From contig JAEUHZ010000065.1 of the NCBI GenBank assembly GCA_016795205.1, positions 1 to 64,000 on the forward strand: a stretch of DNA of 64,000 nt, given 5' to 3'. Position 1 is the stretch's first letter, and each line of letters opens with the position of its first letter. Below the pieces are notes generated by a model that worked only from the letters and a program-made list of their open reading frames with translations, was not told where the DNA came from and did no database searches. Positions 51,748 through 60,921 of the stretch are shown here, piece by piece. The position numbers and the translations under genes were made by a program. Source of the DNA: Planctomycetota bacterium. GTDB taxonomy: Bacteria; Planctomycetota; UBA1135; GCA-002686595.

Positions 51748-52911
51748 ATGCGTTCCCTGATCCTCCTCGGCAGCACCGGCTCGATCGGCAGGCAGACGCT
51801 CGAGCTGCTGGCGGCGGATCGAGCCTCGTTCCGCGTCGAAGGACTGGCTGCCGCGCGCTCGTGGCGGGAGCTCTTGGACCAGGCGCGCACGTTCCGGCCG
51901 CGCTTCGTCGCGCTCCAGGACGCCGAATCCGCCGCGCTTCTGCGCGCCGAGCTGCCGGCGGAGACGGCGCTGCTCGCCGGCCCCGACGCGGCGGTCGAGC
52001 TGGCGCGCCTCGGCGACTACGAGCTGGCCGTGCACGGGATCGTGGGCGCGGCCGGCGTGCGCGTCTCGGCGGCCGTCCTGGAGCGCGGGCGGACGCTGGC
52101 GCTGGCGAACAAGGAATCGCTGGTCGTGGCCGGCGCGCCGCTCATGGCGCTCGCCCGGGAGCGCGGCGCGACGATCCTGCCCGTCGACAGCGAGCACTCG
52201 GCCGTCTTCCAGTGCCTGCGCGGCGAGAACATCGGCCGCGTGCGGCGCGTCATCCTGACCGGCAGCGGCGGACCGTTCCGCACCGCGGGTGAGCACGAGA
52301 TCGCGCGCGCCACGCCCGAGGAGGCTCTGCGGCACCCGAACTGGTCCATGGGACCGCGCATCACGGTCGGCTCGGCGACCTTGATGAACAAGGCCTTCGA
52401 GATCATCGAGCTGCACCACCTGTTCGGCCTCGAGCGCGAGCGCATCGAGGTCGCGATCCATCCGCAGTCGATCGTGCACTCGCTGGTCGAGTTCGTGGAC
52501 GGCTCGGTGATCGCGCAGATGGGTCCGCCCGACATGAAGGGACCGATCCACCACGCGCTCCATCACCCCGACCGCGCGCCGGCGACGCTGCGCGGTTTCG
52601 ACTTCCGCGCCTTCCGCGAGCTGACCTTCGAGGAGCCCGACCTGGCGCGCTTCCCGGCCTTGGAGCTGGGCTACGAGTGCGTCGCGACCGGCTCGGACTC
52701 GGGCGCCGTCCTCAACGCCGCCGACGAAGTCGCCGTGGAGGCCTTCCTGCGCGAGGAGATCGGCTTTGGGGACCTGGTCCGCGTCGCGCGCCGCACGCTG
52801 GCGCGCCGGCCCGGCTTCGATCGGAGCGTCGAGGACCTGCTGCGGTCCGACGCCGCGGCCCGCGAGCTCGCGCGCGCCGAGATCGCGGCCCTGCGCGCGG
52901 CCGTGGCCTGA
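51748..52911 (+). CDS. dxr: 1-deoxy-D-xylulose 5-phosphate reductoisomerase
   Basis: Dxr makes 2-C-methyl-D-erythritol 4-phosphate, the committed step of the MEP isoprenoid pathway. The 387-aa protein has the NADPH motif LILLGSTGSIGRQTLELL, ALANKESLVVAG, the metal and substrate site PVDSEHSAVFQCL and GSGGPFRT. HPQSIVHSLVEFVDGSV is also typical. The start is ATG. dxr followed by rseP is a common bacterial order. Confidence 0.97.
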   Translation: MRSLILLGSTGSIGRQTLELLAADRASFRVEGLAAARSWRELLDQARTFRPRFVALQDAESAALLRAELPAETALLAGPDAAVELARLGDYELAVHGIVGAAGVRVSAAVLERGRTLALANKESLVVAGAPLMALARERGATILPVDSEHSAVFQCLRGENIGRVRRVILTGSGGPFRTAGEHEIARATPEEALRHPNWSMGPRITVGSATLMNKAFEIIELHHLFGLERERIEVAIHPQSIVHSLVEFVDGSVIAQMGPPDMKGPIHHALHHPDRAPATLRGFDFRAFRELTFEEPDLARFPALELGYECVATGSDSGAVLNAADEVAVEAFLREEIGFGDLVRVARRTLARRPGFDRSVEDLLRSDAAARELARAEIAALRAAVA

Positions 52912-52938
52912 AGCGCCCGCGGCGCGAGGCGAACGCAC

Positions 52939-54753
52939 ATGGACGAACTGCTGCTGAACACCTACCGCTGGGCGCTCGTCGTGCTCGGCATCGGGCTCGT
53001 GATCTTCGTGCACGAGCTCGGGCATTTCCTGGCGGCGCGCTGGTGCCGGGTGCGCGTCGAGACGTTCTCGCTGGGCTTCGGGCCGCGGCTCATCGGCTGG
53101 CGCCGCGGCGGGACGATGTACCAGATCGCGGCCGTGCCCCTGGGCGGGTACGTCAAGATGGCCGGGGAGGAAGGCGCGAGCGAGGGTCGCGCTCCCGCGC
53201 CGGACGAGCTGCCCGCGAAGAGCGTCGGCCAGCGCTTCTTGATCTACTCGGGTGGCGTGCTCATGAACGTGGCGTTCGCGCTGCTCGTGTTCCCGATCCT
53301 GCTCGCGATCGGCGTGCCCTTCGCGGAGCCCGTGATCGGCTCGACGACGCCCGGCTCGCCCGCCTGGCACGCCGGTCTCGCGCCGGGCACGCGCGTCGAG
53401 AGCGTCAACGGGAACGCGGTCTACCAGTTCCTGAACGTGCCGACCGAGGTGGCGCTGGGCTCGCCGGAAGAGACCGTGCTCGTGGTGCGCGATCCGGGCG
53501 CGCAGAGCTCGCGCACCGTGCGGCTCGTGCCGGAGTGGAATCCCGCGTTCGGGGCCTACTCGATCGGCGTGGGACCCTCGGCCGACCGCGAGGGCCGCAT
53601 CGCCGTCGAGAAGGGCTCGGCGGCCGAGCGCGCCGGGCTCGCGGACGACGACCGGCTCGTCGAGGTGCGCGGAGCGAGCCCGCACGCCACGCTGGAGGAG
53701 GCGCTGGCGCGTGCGGCGCGCGGCGGCGCAGCGATCCGCGGGGTCTTCGAGCGCGAGGGCCGGCGGTTCGAGGTCGAGGTCGAGCCGCAGCCCGATCCGC
53801 GCACCAAGGCGCGCCTGCTGGGCGTCGGGCCGCTCACGCGGCGCGTGATCGCGGTGCGCGACACGCCGCTCGCGCGGCGCACGGGTCTGGCGGTCGAGGA
53901 CCGCCTGGTCGCCGTGGACGGGACACCGATCGCGCACGGCGGCGATCTGCTCGAGCGGCTGGAGTCCGCGACCGGGCCGGTGACCCTGTCCGTCCTGCGC
54001 GGCGGCTCGCCGCTCTCGCTCCCGCTCGGGACGCTGGCACCCGGGGAGGCGGCCGCGCTCCTGCGCGACGTCGCGCTGGGGCCCGAGGTCGACGCGGGCG
54101 CCGTGACCGTGACCCCGCGCTCGGCCGCAGCCGAGGCCGGGCTCGCGGACGGCGATCGCATCGTGCGCATCGCCGGCCGGGAGATCGCCACGTTCGCCGA
54201 CATCCAGAGCGCCGTGCAGGCCGTCGCGCCGGGCGCCGCGGTCGAGATCGAGCTGCTGCGTGGCACGCAGGCGCTCGGGTTCACGGTCGTGCCGCGCGCC
54301 CCGACCTCCTACGGTTTCGGCCTGCGGGACGCGCAGTACGTGTTCCGCGCCGCTGGGCCGCTCGACGCGGTGCGCGCCGGGTTCGCGCTCTCGTGGAAGT
54401 TCCTCGAGGAGTCGTGGCTGACGCTGAAGCGCATCCTCTTCCGGCAAGTCTCGGGGCAGAACATCGGCGGGATCATCACGATCGGGGTGGTGTCCCACTC
54501 GTTCGTGTCCGACGGCATCGCCAAGCTCTTCTACTTCCTGTGCATGCTGAGCATGAACCTGGCGTTCCTCAACGTGCTGCCCATCCCGGTGCTCGACGGC
54601 GGGCACCTGCTGTTCCTGGCCATCGAGAAGCTCAAGGGCTCGCCCGTTTCGGAGCGCATCCACGGCTACAGCCAGCTCGTGGGCGTCGTCCTGATCGTCT
54701 CGCTCATGGTCTACGTGACGTTCAACGACGTCGTCCGCTGGATCGTGCGCTGA
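52939..54753 (+). CDS. rseP: Site-2 protease RseP with four PDZ-like domains
   Basis: RseP cuts membrane-spanning anti-sigma factors and leftover signal peptides. The 604-aa protein has the zinc motif FVHELGH (His25-Glu26-His29) in the first helix, the GGYVKMAGEE segment and the second metal ligand motif NVLPIPVLDGGHLLF near the C terminus. Between them are four PDZ-like units (cores PAWHAGLAPGTRVESVNG, AAERAGLADDDRLVEVRG, RRTGLAVEDRLVAVDG, AAEAGLADGDRIVRIAG); E. coli RseP has two. Extra units may alter substrate gating. It lies 27 bases after dxr. Confidence 0.94.
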   Translation: MDELLLNTYRWALVVLGIGLVIFVHELGHFLAARWCRVRVETFSLGFGPRLIGWRRGGTMYQIAAVPLGGYVKMAGEEGASEGRAPAPDELPAKSVGQRFLIYSGGVLMNVAFALLVFPILLAIGVPFAEPVIGSTTPGSPAWHAGLAPGTRVESVNGNAVYQFLNVPTEVALGSPEETVLVVRDPGAQSSRTVRLVPEWNPAFGAYSIGVGPSADREGRIAVEKGSAAERAGLADDDRLVEVRGASPHATLEEALARAARGGAAIRGVFEREGRRFEVEVEPQPDPRTKARLLGVGPLTRRVIAVRDTPLARRTGLAVEDRLVAVDGTPIAHGGDLLERLESATGPVTLSVLRGGSPLSLPLGTLAPGEAAALLRDVALGPEVDAGAVTVTPRSAAAEAGLADGDRIVRIAGREIATFADIQSAVQAVAPGAAVEIELLRGTQALGFTVVPRAPTSYGFGLRDAQYVFRAAGPLDAVRAGFALSWKFLEESWLTLKRILFRQVSGQNIGGIITIGVVSHSFVSDGIAKLFYFLCMLSMNLAFLNVLPIPVLDGGHLLFLAIEKLKGSPVSERIHGYSQLVGVVLIVSLMVYVTFNDVVRWIVR

Positions 54754-54763
54754 CCTCGCGCGC

Positions 54764-55672
54764 GTGAAGGCCTGGCTGCGCCTCGTCCGGATCTCGCTCG
54801 CGCCGAGCGCGGCCGCGGACCCCGTGGCCGGCCTGGTCTGCGCCGCGGGCGGGTTCCCCGCCGACGCGCGGGCCTTCTGGCTCGTGCCCGCGTCGCTCGG
54901 CGTGTACCACGGGGCGCTGGCCCTGAACGACTGGCGCGATCGCGAGCACGACGCCGCCACGCGCGCTGGGCGGCCGATCCCGAGCGGCGCCGTGCGACCG
55001 GGCGCGGCGCTCGCGCTGGGCCTGCTGCTGATCCTGTCGGGCGTGGCCTGCGCCGGCCTCGCGGCTCCGGCGAGCGCGGCCTGGATGGGCGGGGTGGCCT
55101 TGCTGGCCGTGCTCTACGACCTGGCTGGCCGCGGCGCCTGGCGCGGGCCGCTGCTGCTCGCGGCCTGTCGGGCGGGCAACCTGGGTGCCGGCGCCGCCTG
55201 GGCCTTGGGCGCAGGAGTCGCGCCCGCGTCCCCGCTCGCGCTGCTCGCCCCCGCCGGGCTCTACGGCCTCTACGTGTTCCTGGTCGCGCGGCTGGGGCGC
55301 CTCGAGGATGGCGAGGACCAGCGGGCGATCGAGCAGCGTCCCCGCGCGCTGCTCTGCGCCGCGGCCGCCGCGCTCGTGCTCCTGGCGCTCGCGCCGGCCG
55401 AGGCCCCCGCCGTGGCGCGCGCGGGCGCGCTCGTGCTCGCGCTGTCGGGAGCGGCCGGACTCGCAGCCGAAGGGCTCCGCCGACCGCGCTGGACCCGGGG
55501 CGACGTCGAGCACGCGATGGGCCTCGCGTTGCGGCGGCTGCTCGTGGCCACGGCGGTCGTCGCGCTGCTCGGCGCGCGTCCCCCCGCCTGGGAGGGCGCG
55601 CTGGCGGCCGGGCTCATCCTGCTCGGCTTCCCCCTCGGGCACGCCCTGCGGCGCGCCTTCCCCCCTTCCTGA
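54764..55672 (+). CDS. UbiA-family prenyltransferase
   Basis: This 302-aa protein has about eight transmembrane helices and the aspartate-rich UbiA motif ALNDWRDREHDAATRAGRPI. A second motif region is reduced (ARLGRLEDGEDQR in place of the usual DxxD pair). Members attach prenyl chains to aromatic or other acceptors; the acceptor is unknown. The start is GTG, 10 bases after rseP, so it is probably in the same transcript. It ends one base before the stop of the convergent nucleotidyltransferase gene. Confidence 0.82.
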   Translation: MKAWLRLVRISLAPSAAADPVAGLVCAAGGFPADARAFWLVPASLGVYHGALALNDWRDREHDAATRAGRPIPSGAVRPGAALALGLLLILSGVACAGLAAPASAAWMGGVALLAVLYDLAGRGAWRGPLLLAACRAGNLGAGAAWALGAGVAPASPLALLAPAGLYGLYVFLVARLGRLEDGEDQRAIEQRPRALLCAAAAALVLLALAPAEAPAVARAGALVLALSGAAGLAAEGLRRPRWTRGDVEHAMGLALRRLLVATAVVALLGARPPAWEGALAAGLILLGFPLGHALRRAFPPS

Positions 55673-55673
55673 C

Positions 55674-56936
55674 TCAGGCTCGCGGTGCTCGCTGCGCGAG
55701 CCAGCGCAGCGCCTCGGCGCGCGTGCGCACACGCTCCTCGAGCTGCTCCGTCTCGAGCTCGCGCAGGAGCGCTCCGTAGCGCGGACCCGGCCCGATCCCG
55801 TGGAGCGCGAGGTCCGCGCTCTCGAGCAGGCGCGCCGGCTCGATCTCGCCCGGCGCGAGCCGCGCGCGCTCGGCAGCGAGCTCGCGCCAACGCGCGGCGT
55901 CGGAACCGTCCGCCGCGCCCCACGCCCCGAGCCAGGCCAGGGCGACCTCGAATCCGGGTCGCCGCATCCACCGGATCCGCGTCGCGCGACCCGGCCGCGG
56001 CTCGGCGCGCATCGCCGCGGCGCAGCGCCAGGCATCCTCGACGGCCAGCGCCGTCGCGCGCGAGGTGCGCAGCCCACCGAGCAGCGCCCGCGAGAGTTCC
56101 AGATCTTCCAGGCCCTCGGGCGCCGGCCCGAGGAGCAGCGCCAGCCCGCGCTCGAGCCCGGCGGGCTCGGGGAGCGCCGCGAGCGCCCGCTCGCGCCGTT
56201 CCCCGCCCGCGAGCCGCGTGGATCCCGGCAGCGCGGGGTCGAGCAGCTCGCAGCGGCGCATCCAGCCGACGGCGACGGCCGCACCCCGGCGGCGAAAGAT
56301 CCCGGCGAGCTCGCGCAGCACACGCTCGCGGCTGACGCCCGCGAGCCCGGCGGCCTCGGCGCGGGCCGCGGCGGCCGTCTCGGGCGCGGGCTCCAACCCC
56401 AGCCCGCCCGCGAAGCGCGCCATGCGCAGCGGGCGCAGCGCGTCCTCTCGGAAGCGCTCGCGGGCGTCCCCCACGCAGGCCAGTCGGCGGCGCGCCAGGT
56501 CGGCCAGGCCGCCCGTGGGGTCCCCGACCTCGTCCGTGAGCGGATCGAGGTAGATCGCGTTGCAGGTGAAGTCCCGCCGGCGCGCGTCCTCCTCGACGCT
56601 GGCGCCGAAGCGCACGGCGTCGGGCCGGCGCGCGTCGGAGTAGGTCGCCTCGGTGCGAAACGTCGTGTGCTCCACGTCGACTCCGCCCTCGTGGACGATC
56701 ACGGTGCCGAAGGCGCGGCCCAGCGGCGTCGTGCGCGCGAAGAGTTCCATGATCCGCTCGGGCTCCAGCCGCGAGGCCATGTCGATCTCCGTCGGCGCGA
56801 GCCCCAGCGCGAGGTCGCGCGGCGCGCCGCCGACGATCCAGGCGCGCGCTCCCGCGGACGCGACGCGCGCCGCGATCAGGCGCGCGCCGCGCGCGAGATC
56901 GCTGGAAAGGTCTTGCATCGTCGGGACGCGCGGCAT
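55674..56936 (-). CDS. tRNA CCA-adding / poly(A) polymerase family protein
   Basis: This 420-aa class II nucleotidyltransferase has the head motif WIVGGAPRDLALGLAP followed by TEIDMAS. The usual DxD is here ExD, a Glu in place of the first Asp. The rest is normal: EEDARRRDFTCNAIYLDPL, GDPTGGLADL and REDALRPLRMARFAGGLGL. With a poly(A) polymerase elsewhere in the window, this is most likely the CCA-adding enzyme or an A-adding enzyme. The start is ATG at 56936; ATG at 56918 is possible. Confidence 0.82.
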   Translation of the reverse strand: MPRVPTMQDLSSDLARGARLIAARVASAGARAWIVGGAPRDLALGLAPTEIDMASRLEPERIMELFARTTPLGRAFGTVIVHEGGVDVEHTTFRTEATYSDARRPDAVRFGASVEEDARRRDFTCNAIYLDPLTDEVGDPTGGLADLARRRLACVGDARERFREDALRPLRMARFAGGLGLEPAPETAAAARAEAAGLAGVSRERVLRELAGIFRRRGAAVAVGWMRRCELLDPALPGSTRLAGGERRERALAALPEPAGLERGLALLLGPAPEGLEDLELSRALLGGLRTSRATALAVEDAWRCAAAMRAEPRPGRATRIRWMRRPGFEVALAWLGAWGAADGSDAARWRELAAERARLAPGEIEPARLLESADLALHGIGPGPRYGALLRELETEQLEERVRTRAEALRWLAQRAPRA

Positions 56937-57005
56937 GGAGTGCAGACTAGCGCCGGGGCGATCGTCCGGCGCGTGGAACGTCCGGGGGGAACGTCCAGGA
57001 GCAGC

Positions 57006-57599
57006 ATGTCCACGTCATTCGATCCCAGCCGCGCGGCCGCCGCGCCCGCGGGCGGGCCGGGGCCCGCGGCCGCCGTCGCTGCGCCGCGCTCCGCGAGCGC
57101 CTCGCGCTCGCTCTCGTGGGTCGACCGCCTCACGTTGGGCGCCATCGGCCTGGTCGTCGTGCTCGTCACGCTGCCCGTGCTGCGCCGTTTCGGCCTGCGC
57201 GAGAACGAGCGCGACGCCGTGCGCACCCTGCGCGTGCTGTCCGCCGAGCCGGGCTCGCGAGCCAGCCGCGACCCGCGTGAGCGCCCGTTCGCGCTGGCCG
57301 ACCTGGCGCTCGCGAACGACACCCTGCGCCGCAGGCTCGAGGACCTCGAGCCGCTCTCCGATGGGCGCCTGCGGCGCCACGGCTACCTGTTCGACGTGAC
57401 CCGGCTGCCGTCGGGCGAACCGCTGCTCGTCGCCTGGCCCTGGGAGCACGGTCACACCGGCAGCGGAGCCTTCGCTTGGACGCCGGCCCGCGGGCTCCTG
57501 GGACACGCCAACCGCGACGGTCGCTTCGGCGGGCCCGAGGCGCCGCCGCTGGGCGAGGACCTCGACGACGACGATTGGGTGCCGCTCCGCCGGCGCTGA
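57006..57599 (+). CDS. Single-pass membrane protein of unknown function
   Basis: This 197-aa protein has an Ala/Pro-rich cytosolic N terminus (about 40 residues), one transmembrane helix (LTLGAIGLVVVLVTLPVL) and an extracytoplasmic domain. The domain contains DGRLRRHGYLFDVTRLPSGE and AWPWEHGHTGSGAFAW, a pattern reminiscent of pseudopilin-like proteins of planctomycetes (GY...F...WP...G.TG...F). This likeness is weak. It starts with ATG after AGGAGCAGC and is divergent from the nucleotidyltransferase gene. Confidence 0.65.
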   Translation: MSTSFDPSRAAAAPAGGPGPAAAVAAPRSASASRSLSWVDRLTLGAIGLVVVLVTLPVLRRFGLRENERDAVRTLRVLSAEPGSRASRDPRERPFALADLALANDTLRRRLEDLEPLSDGRLRRHGYLFDVTRLPSGEPLLVAWPWEHGHTGSGAFAWTPARGLLGHANRDGRFGGPEAPPLGEDLDDDDWVPLRRR

Positions 57600-57621
57600 G
57601 CGGGCCGAACCCGGCTCGGAC

Positions 57622-60600
57622 TCAGCGCGCGGGCCGCGTCCGGGCGGCCTCTCGGTACCAGCCGGCGAGATCCGCGCGGCCCAGGCGCTGGAACACGTCG
57701 GCGAGCGCGCCCAGCCCGCGCTCGGGCTTGCGGGCCCAGTGGCCGCCGCCCAAGAGCGCCTCCGTCCCGCGTTCGCCCGGGTCGAGGCGCACCACCGCGC
57801 GCGCGTCGGCGAGCAGGTCCTCCGGCGCGGTCGGGCCCACCCGCAGGAGCGCGATCGAGCCGCCGCGGTCGAGGAGCAGCGTCAGTGGCAGCGGGATGCG
57901 CTCGAACGGCCCGAGGATCTCGACGAGCAGCACCTCGAGCACGGTCGCGAGTCGCGGATCGAGGAGCCCGCCCGCCCCGCGGGCGCCGGGGGTCGCGAGC
58001 AGCGCGCGCGCCGCCTCCTCGCGGCCGGGCTCGGGGATCACGAGCGTCCACGTCGCCGCGCCGGCGGCTTCGAGGGCCGCGCGGCACGCGTCGAGCGTCG
58101 CGCCGTGGGCCGCGGTCTCCGGGTCGGCGGCGCGGCCCACGGAGAGCAGCAGCGCGCGACCCGCGAAGTGCTCCACGCGCCGCAACGCCCCGGCGAGATC
58201 GGGCAGCTCGAGCGCCCCGGCCGGCAGGCGGTCGTCGAGCACGATCCGGCCGAGCCCGTGCGTGCGCGCCGGCTCCCAGGGGCTCGGCACGTCCGGCGGG
58301 CGCCCGCGCGGAATCGGGCGCGGCTCCGCCCGGCCCGTGCCTTCGACGAGCCGCCACAGCGCGCCGGGCTCGGCTCCCGCGAAGGCCTCGAGGGCGCCGC
58401 CCGGCCAGCGCACGCGCAACGCGTCGATCTGGCCGCCGGAGGGCAGGCGCAGGAGCAGGCGCTTCGAGGAGCTCGTCAGGTAGCCGTCGCCGGCGCGCAC
58501 GGCCGCGCGCAGCGTGCGGCCGCCGCTCTCGACGAACACGGTCGCGCCCACCCCCTGCCGCTGGGAGCGGGTGCCCGCGAGCTCGAGCGCGACCGCGCGC
58601 GAGGCGTCCGCGGAGCCCGCGAGGAGCAGCCGCAGCCGCGGGCTCGTGCGCGCGCCGACCCACAAGTCCTCGGCGAGGTCGCCGTCCCAGTCGCAGCGGG
58701 CGACTGCCCGCCCGTCGCTTTCGAAGTCGACGCCCAGCGCGCGCGAGGCATCGACGAAGTGCCCGCCGCCGACGTTCAAGTAGGCATCGTCGCGTTCGTG
58801 GCCGTTCCACGACCAGCCATCGATCAGGGTCAGGTGCCGCAGGAACTGCCAAGCCTGGAGGTAGCCCGCGTCGGGGGGCGGCGCGTCCGGCGACGCGGCC
58901 ACCAACGCGCGCCAGAAGAAGCTCTCGGCGTCGTCGCGGCGTGCTCCGCTCACGAAGCCGTTGGGCACGAACAGGTCGGGGAGCCCGTCGCCGTTCCAGT
59001 CGGTGAACGTGGCGCCCCAGGCCCAGCCGCCGCGCCGTGCGCCGCTGGTCTCGAGGCGGTCCTCGAAGCGTAGCGGCGCCGTCGAGACGAGCAGCGTGTT
59101 GCCGCGCGCGTGCCGCACATAGGCCGCGCGCTCGGCCGGCCGCGACGGCCGAAAGCGCTCGGAGCGCGCGAGGCGCGAGCCGGCCGCGCTCTCCATGTTC
59201 GTCACGTAGAGGTCGAGATCGCCGTCGAGGTCGACGTCGGCGACGGCGGCGCCCATGCCGGCCGCCACGTCGATCGCCCCCGAGGGTCCCGCCACGTCGA
59301 CGAACGTGCCGCCGCGGTTCTCGTACAGGTTGTTCGCGCCGAAGTCGTTCGTGACGTACAGGTCGGGGTCGCCATCGTCGTCGAAGTCCTCGAACACGGC
59401 CGCCAGGGAGAAGCGGTCGTTCCCGGCGTCGAGGCCGACCTCCGCGGCGCATTCGCGGAAGCGTCGCGCGCCCTCGTTGCGCCAGAACACGTTCTTGGCC
59501 CCGTTGCGCGCGTCGTGGTACGGGACCGGGGCGCCGCCGATGACGCCGCCTTCGACGTAGCGGCAGGCGTAGAGATCCAGGTCGCCATCCAGGTCGACGT
59601 CGGCCGCGGCGATGGAGTAGATCTCGGGCGCGTCGGGCGCGGCCAGCACCGTGCCCTCGGGGAAGCGTCCTGCACCGTCGTTCCAGGCCAGCAGCAGCAC
59701 GTTGCCGGTGGCGACCACCAGGTCCTCGTCGCCGTCGCCGTCGAGGTCGGCGAAGAGCGCCGCGGACGATCCGTCCAGGAACGCGACACCGGCCGCGCGC
59801 GCCGCGTCGCGCGCGCGGCCGTCGGGGCCGTGCAGGAGCAGCCGGTTCGGCTGGCCCGACGCCTGGCAGACGTAGACGTCCTCGAGACCGTCACCGTCGA
59901 CGTCGCCGATCGCCAGGCCGTGCATGCCGAGGAACGGATCGAGACCCAGGCGATCTCGCAGTTGGTGCCGCTCGGGTGCGCCCAGGAGCACGTCGGCGGC
60001 GAACCACGCCTCGCTTCCGATCGCGCCCGCGGTCGCATCGCGCACCCAGCCGGTCGGCACGCTGACGAGCGTGGCCGTGCGCGGCTCGAGTCGCGCGAGG
60101 CGTGCCCCGCCCTCGGACTGGACCCAGGTCGTGTCGCACTCGAGCGTGACCTGTGCCCGCGCGCTGCCGGCGGTCGAGAGGCGCAGCGCGATGCGGGCCT
60201 CGAAGCGGCCGCCGGGCGCCGGCTCGTAGGTCTCGACGGACACTTCGCAGCGCGGCGTGCCCGCGAGCGCCGCGCGCACTCCGGCCAGCGCGGCGGGCAG
60301 GTCCGCCGCCGGCGGGAACGTGCGCGCGGACGCGGCGCGCACGGGGCCCTCGAGCAGGACGTCGCGCTCGGCCGGCAGGAGCTCGCGCGGGAAGGCGAGC
60401 TCGCTCGTGCCCAGCGCGCGGAGCGGGCCGAGGTCGGCGCCGGGGGACAGGGCCGCCTCGAGCGCCCGGCCGAGGTCGGCGGCGAGGCGTGGTGCCAGGG
60501 ACTCGCCCGGCCAGCCGTCGCGGCGCCCATCGAGGCGAGCGCGCAGCGCCTCTCCCCAGGGCGGGAGGCGCGGCACGCGACCGGGGAGGAACGTCTTGGG

Positions 60601-60768
60601 CGCGCGCACCGGATGCACGGAGGCCAGGCGCGCCGGAGCCGACTCCGGAGGCGTCGGGGCACCGGCCGGGACCGCGGGCTCCGGCCCGCGGTCCCCGCAC
60701 GCGGCGAGCACCGCGAGCGCCGCAGCGCACGACGGGCCGAGCGGCGCGAGGCCGGAGGGACGCGACAT
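57622..60768 (-). CDS. FG-GAP/ASPIC lipoprotein with redoxin-like tail
   Basis: This 1048-aa protein has a lipobox (LAVLAACGDRG), so it is probably lipid-anchored. Residues about 280-720 hold FG-GAP/VCBS repeats with calcium-binding loops such as DVDGDGLEDVY, DLDGDGDEDLVVATG and DVDLDGDLDLYV, forming an integrin-like propeller. An ASPIC/UnbV domain follows (SQRQGVGATVFVESGG; YLTSSSKRLLLRLPSG). The last about 230 residues resemble a thioredoxin-like fold but have no CxxC motif. It likely acts in surface adhesion or binding. It lies 153 bases downstream of the HEAT lipoprotein gene on the same strand. Confidence 0.88.
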   Translation of the reverse strand: MSRPSGLAPLGPSCAAALAVLAACGDRGPEPAVPAGAPTPPESAPARLASVHPVRAPKTFLPGRVPRLPPWGEALRARLDGRRDGWPGESLAPRLAADLGRALEAALSPGADLGPLRALGTSELAFPRELLPAERDVLLEGPVRAASARTFPPAADLPAALAGVRAALAGTPRCEVSVETYEPAPGGRFEARIALRLSTAGSARAQVTLECDTTWVQSEGGARLARLEPRTATLVSVPTGWVRDATAGAIGSEAWFAADVLLGAPERHQLRDRLGLDPFLGMHGLAIGDVDGDGLEDVYVCQASGQPNRLLLHGPDGRARDAARAAGVAFLDGSSAALFADLDGDGDEDLVVATGNVLLLAWNDGAGRFPEGTVLAAPDAPEIYSIAAADVDLDGDLDLYACRYVEGGVIGGAPVPYHDARNGAKNVFWRNEGARRFRECAAEVGLDAGNDRFSLAAVFEDFDDDGDPDLYVTNDFGANNLYENRGGTFVDVAGPSGAIDVAAGMGAAVADVDLDGDLDLYVTNMESAAGSRLARSERFRPSRPAERAAYVRHARGNTLLVSTAPLRFEDRLETSGARRGGWAWGATFTDWNGDGLPDLFVPNGFVSGARRDDAESFFWRALVAASPDAPPPDAGYLQAWQFLRHLTLIDGWSWNGHERDDAYLNVGGGHFVDASRALGVDFESDGRAVARCDWDGDLAEDLWVGARTSPRLRLLLAGSADASRAVALELAGTRSQRQGVGATVFVESGGRTLRAAVRAGDGYLTSSSKRLLLRLPSGGQIDALRVRWPGGALEAFAGAEPGALWRLVEGTGRAEPRPIPRGRPPDVPSPWEPARTHGLGRIVLDDRLPAGALELPDLAGALRRVEHFAGRALLLSVGRAADPETAAHGATLDACRAALEAAGAATWTLVIPEPGREEAARALLATPGARGAGGLLDPRLATVLEVLLVEILGPFERIPLPLTLLLDRGGSIALLRVGPTAPEDLLADARAVVRLDPGERGTEALLGGGHWARKPERGLGALADVFQRLGRADLAGWYREAARTRPAR

Positions 60769-60921
60769 GGACGTTCGAGGGCTGCGCTCGGCGCGAACCG
60801 GCGCGAGACGCGCGCTCGGCAGCCCACGGTCAACGTAAGAGGGGCGTACGCGCTACGCAAGGCGCGGGTGAGCCCGCCAGCTCCCGCTCGCCGGGGAAGC
60901 GGCGCCCGCCAGGCCGCGACG

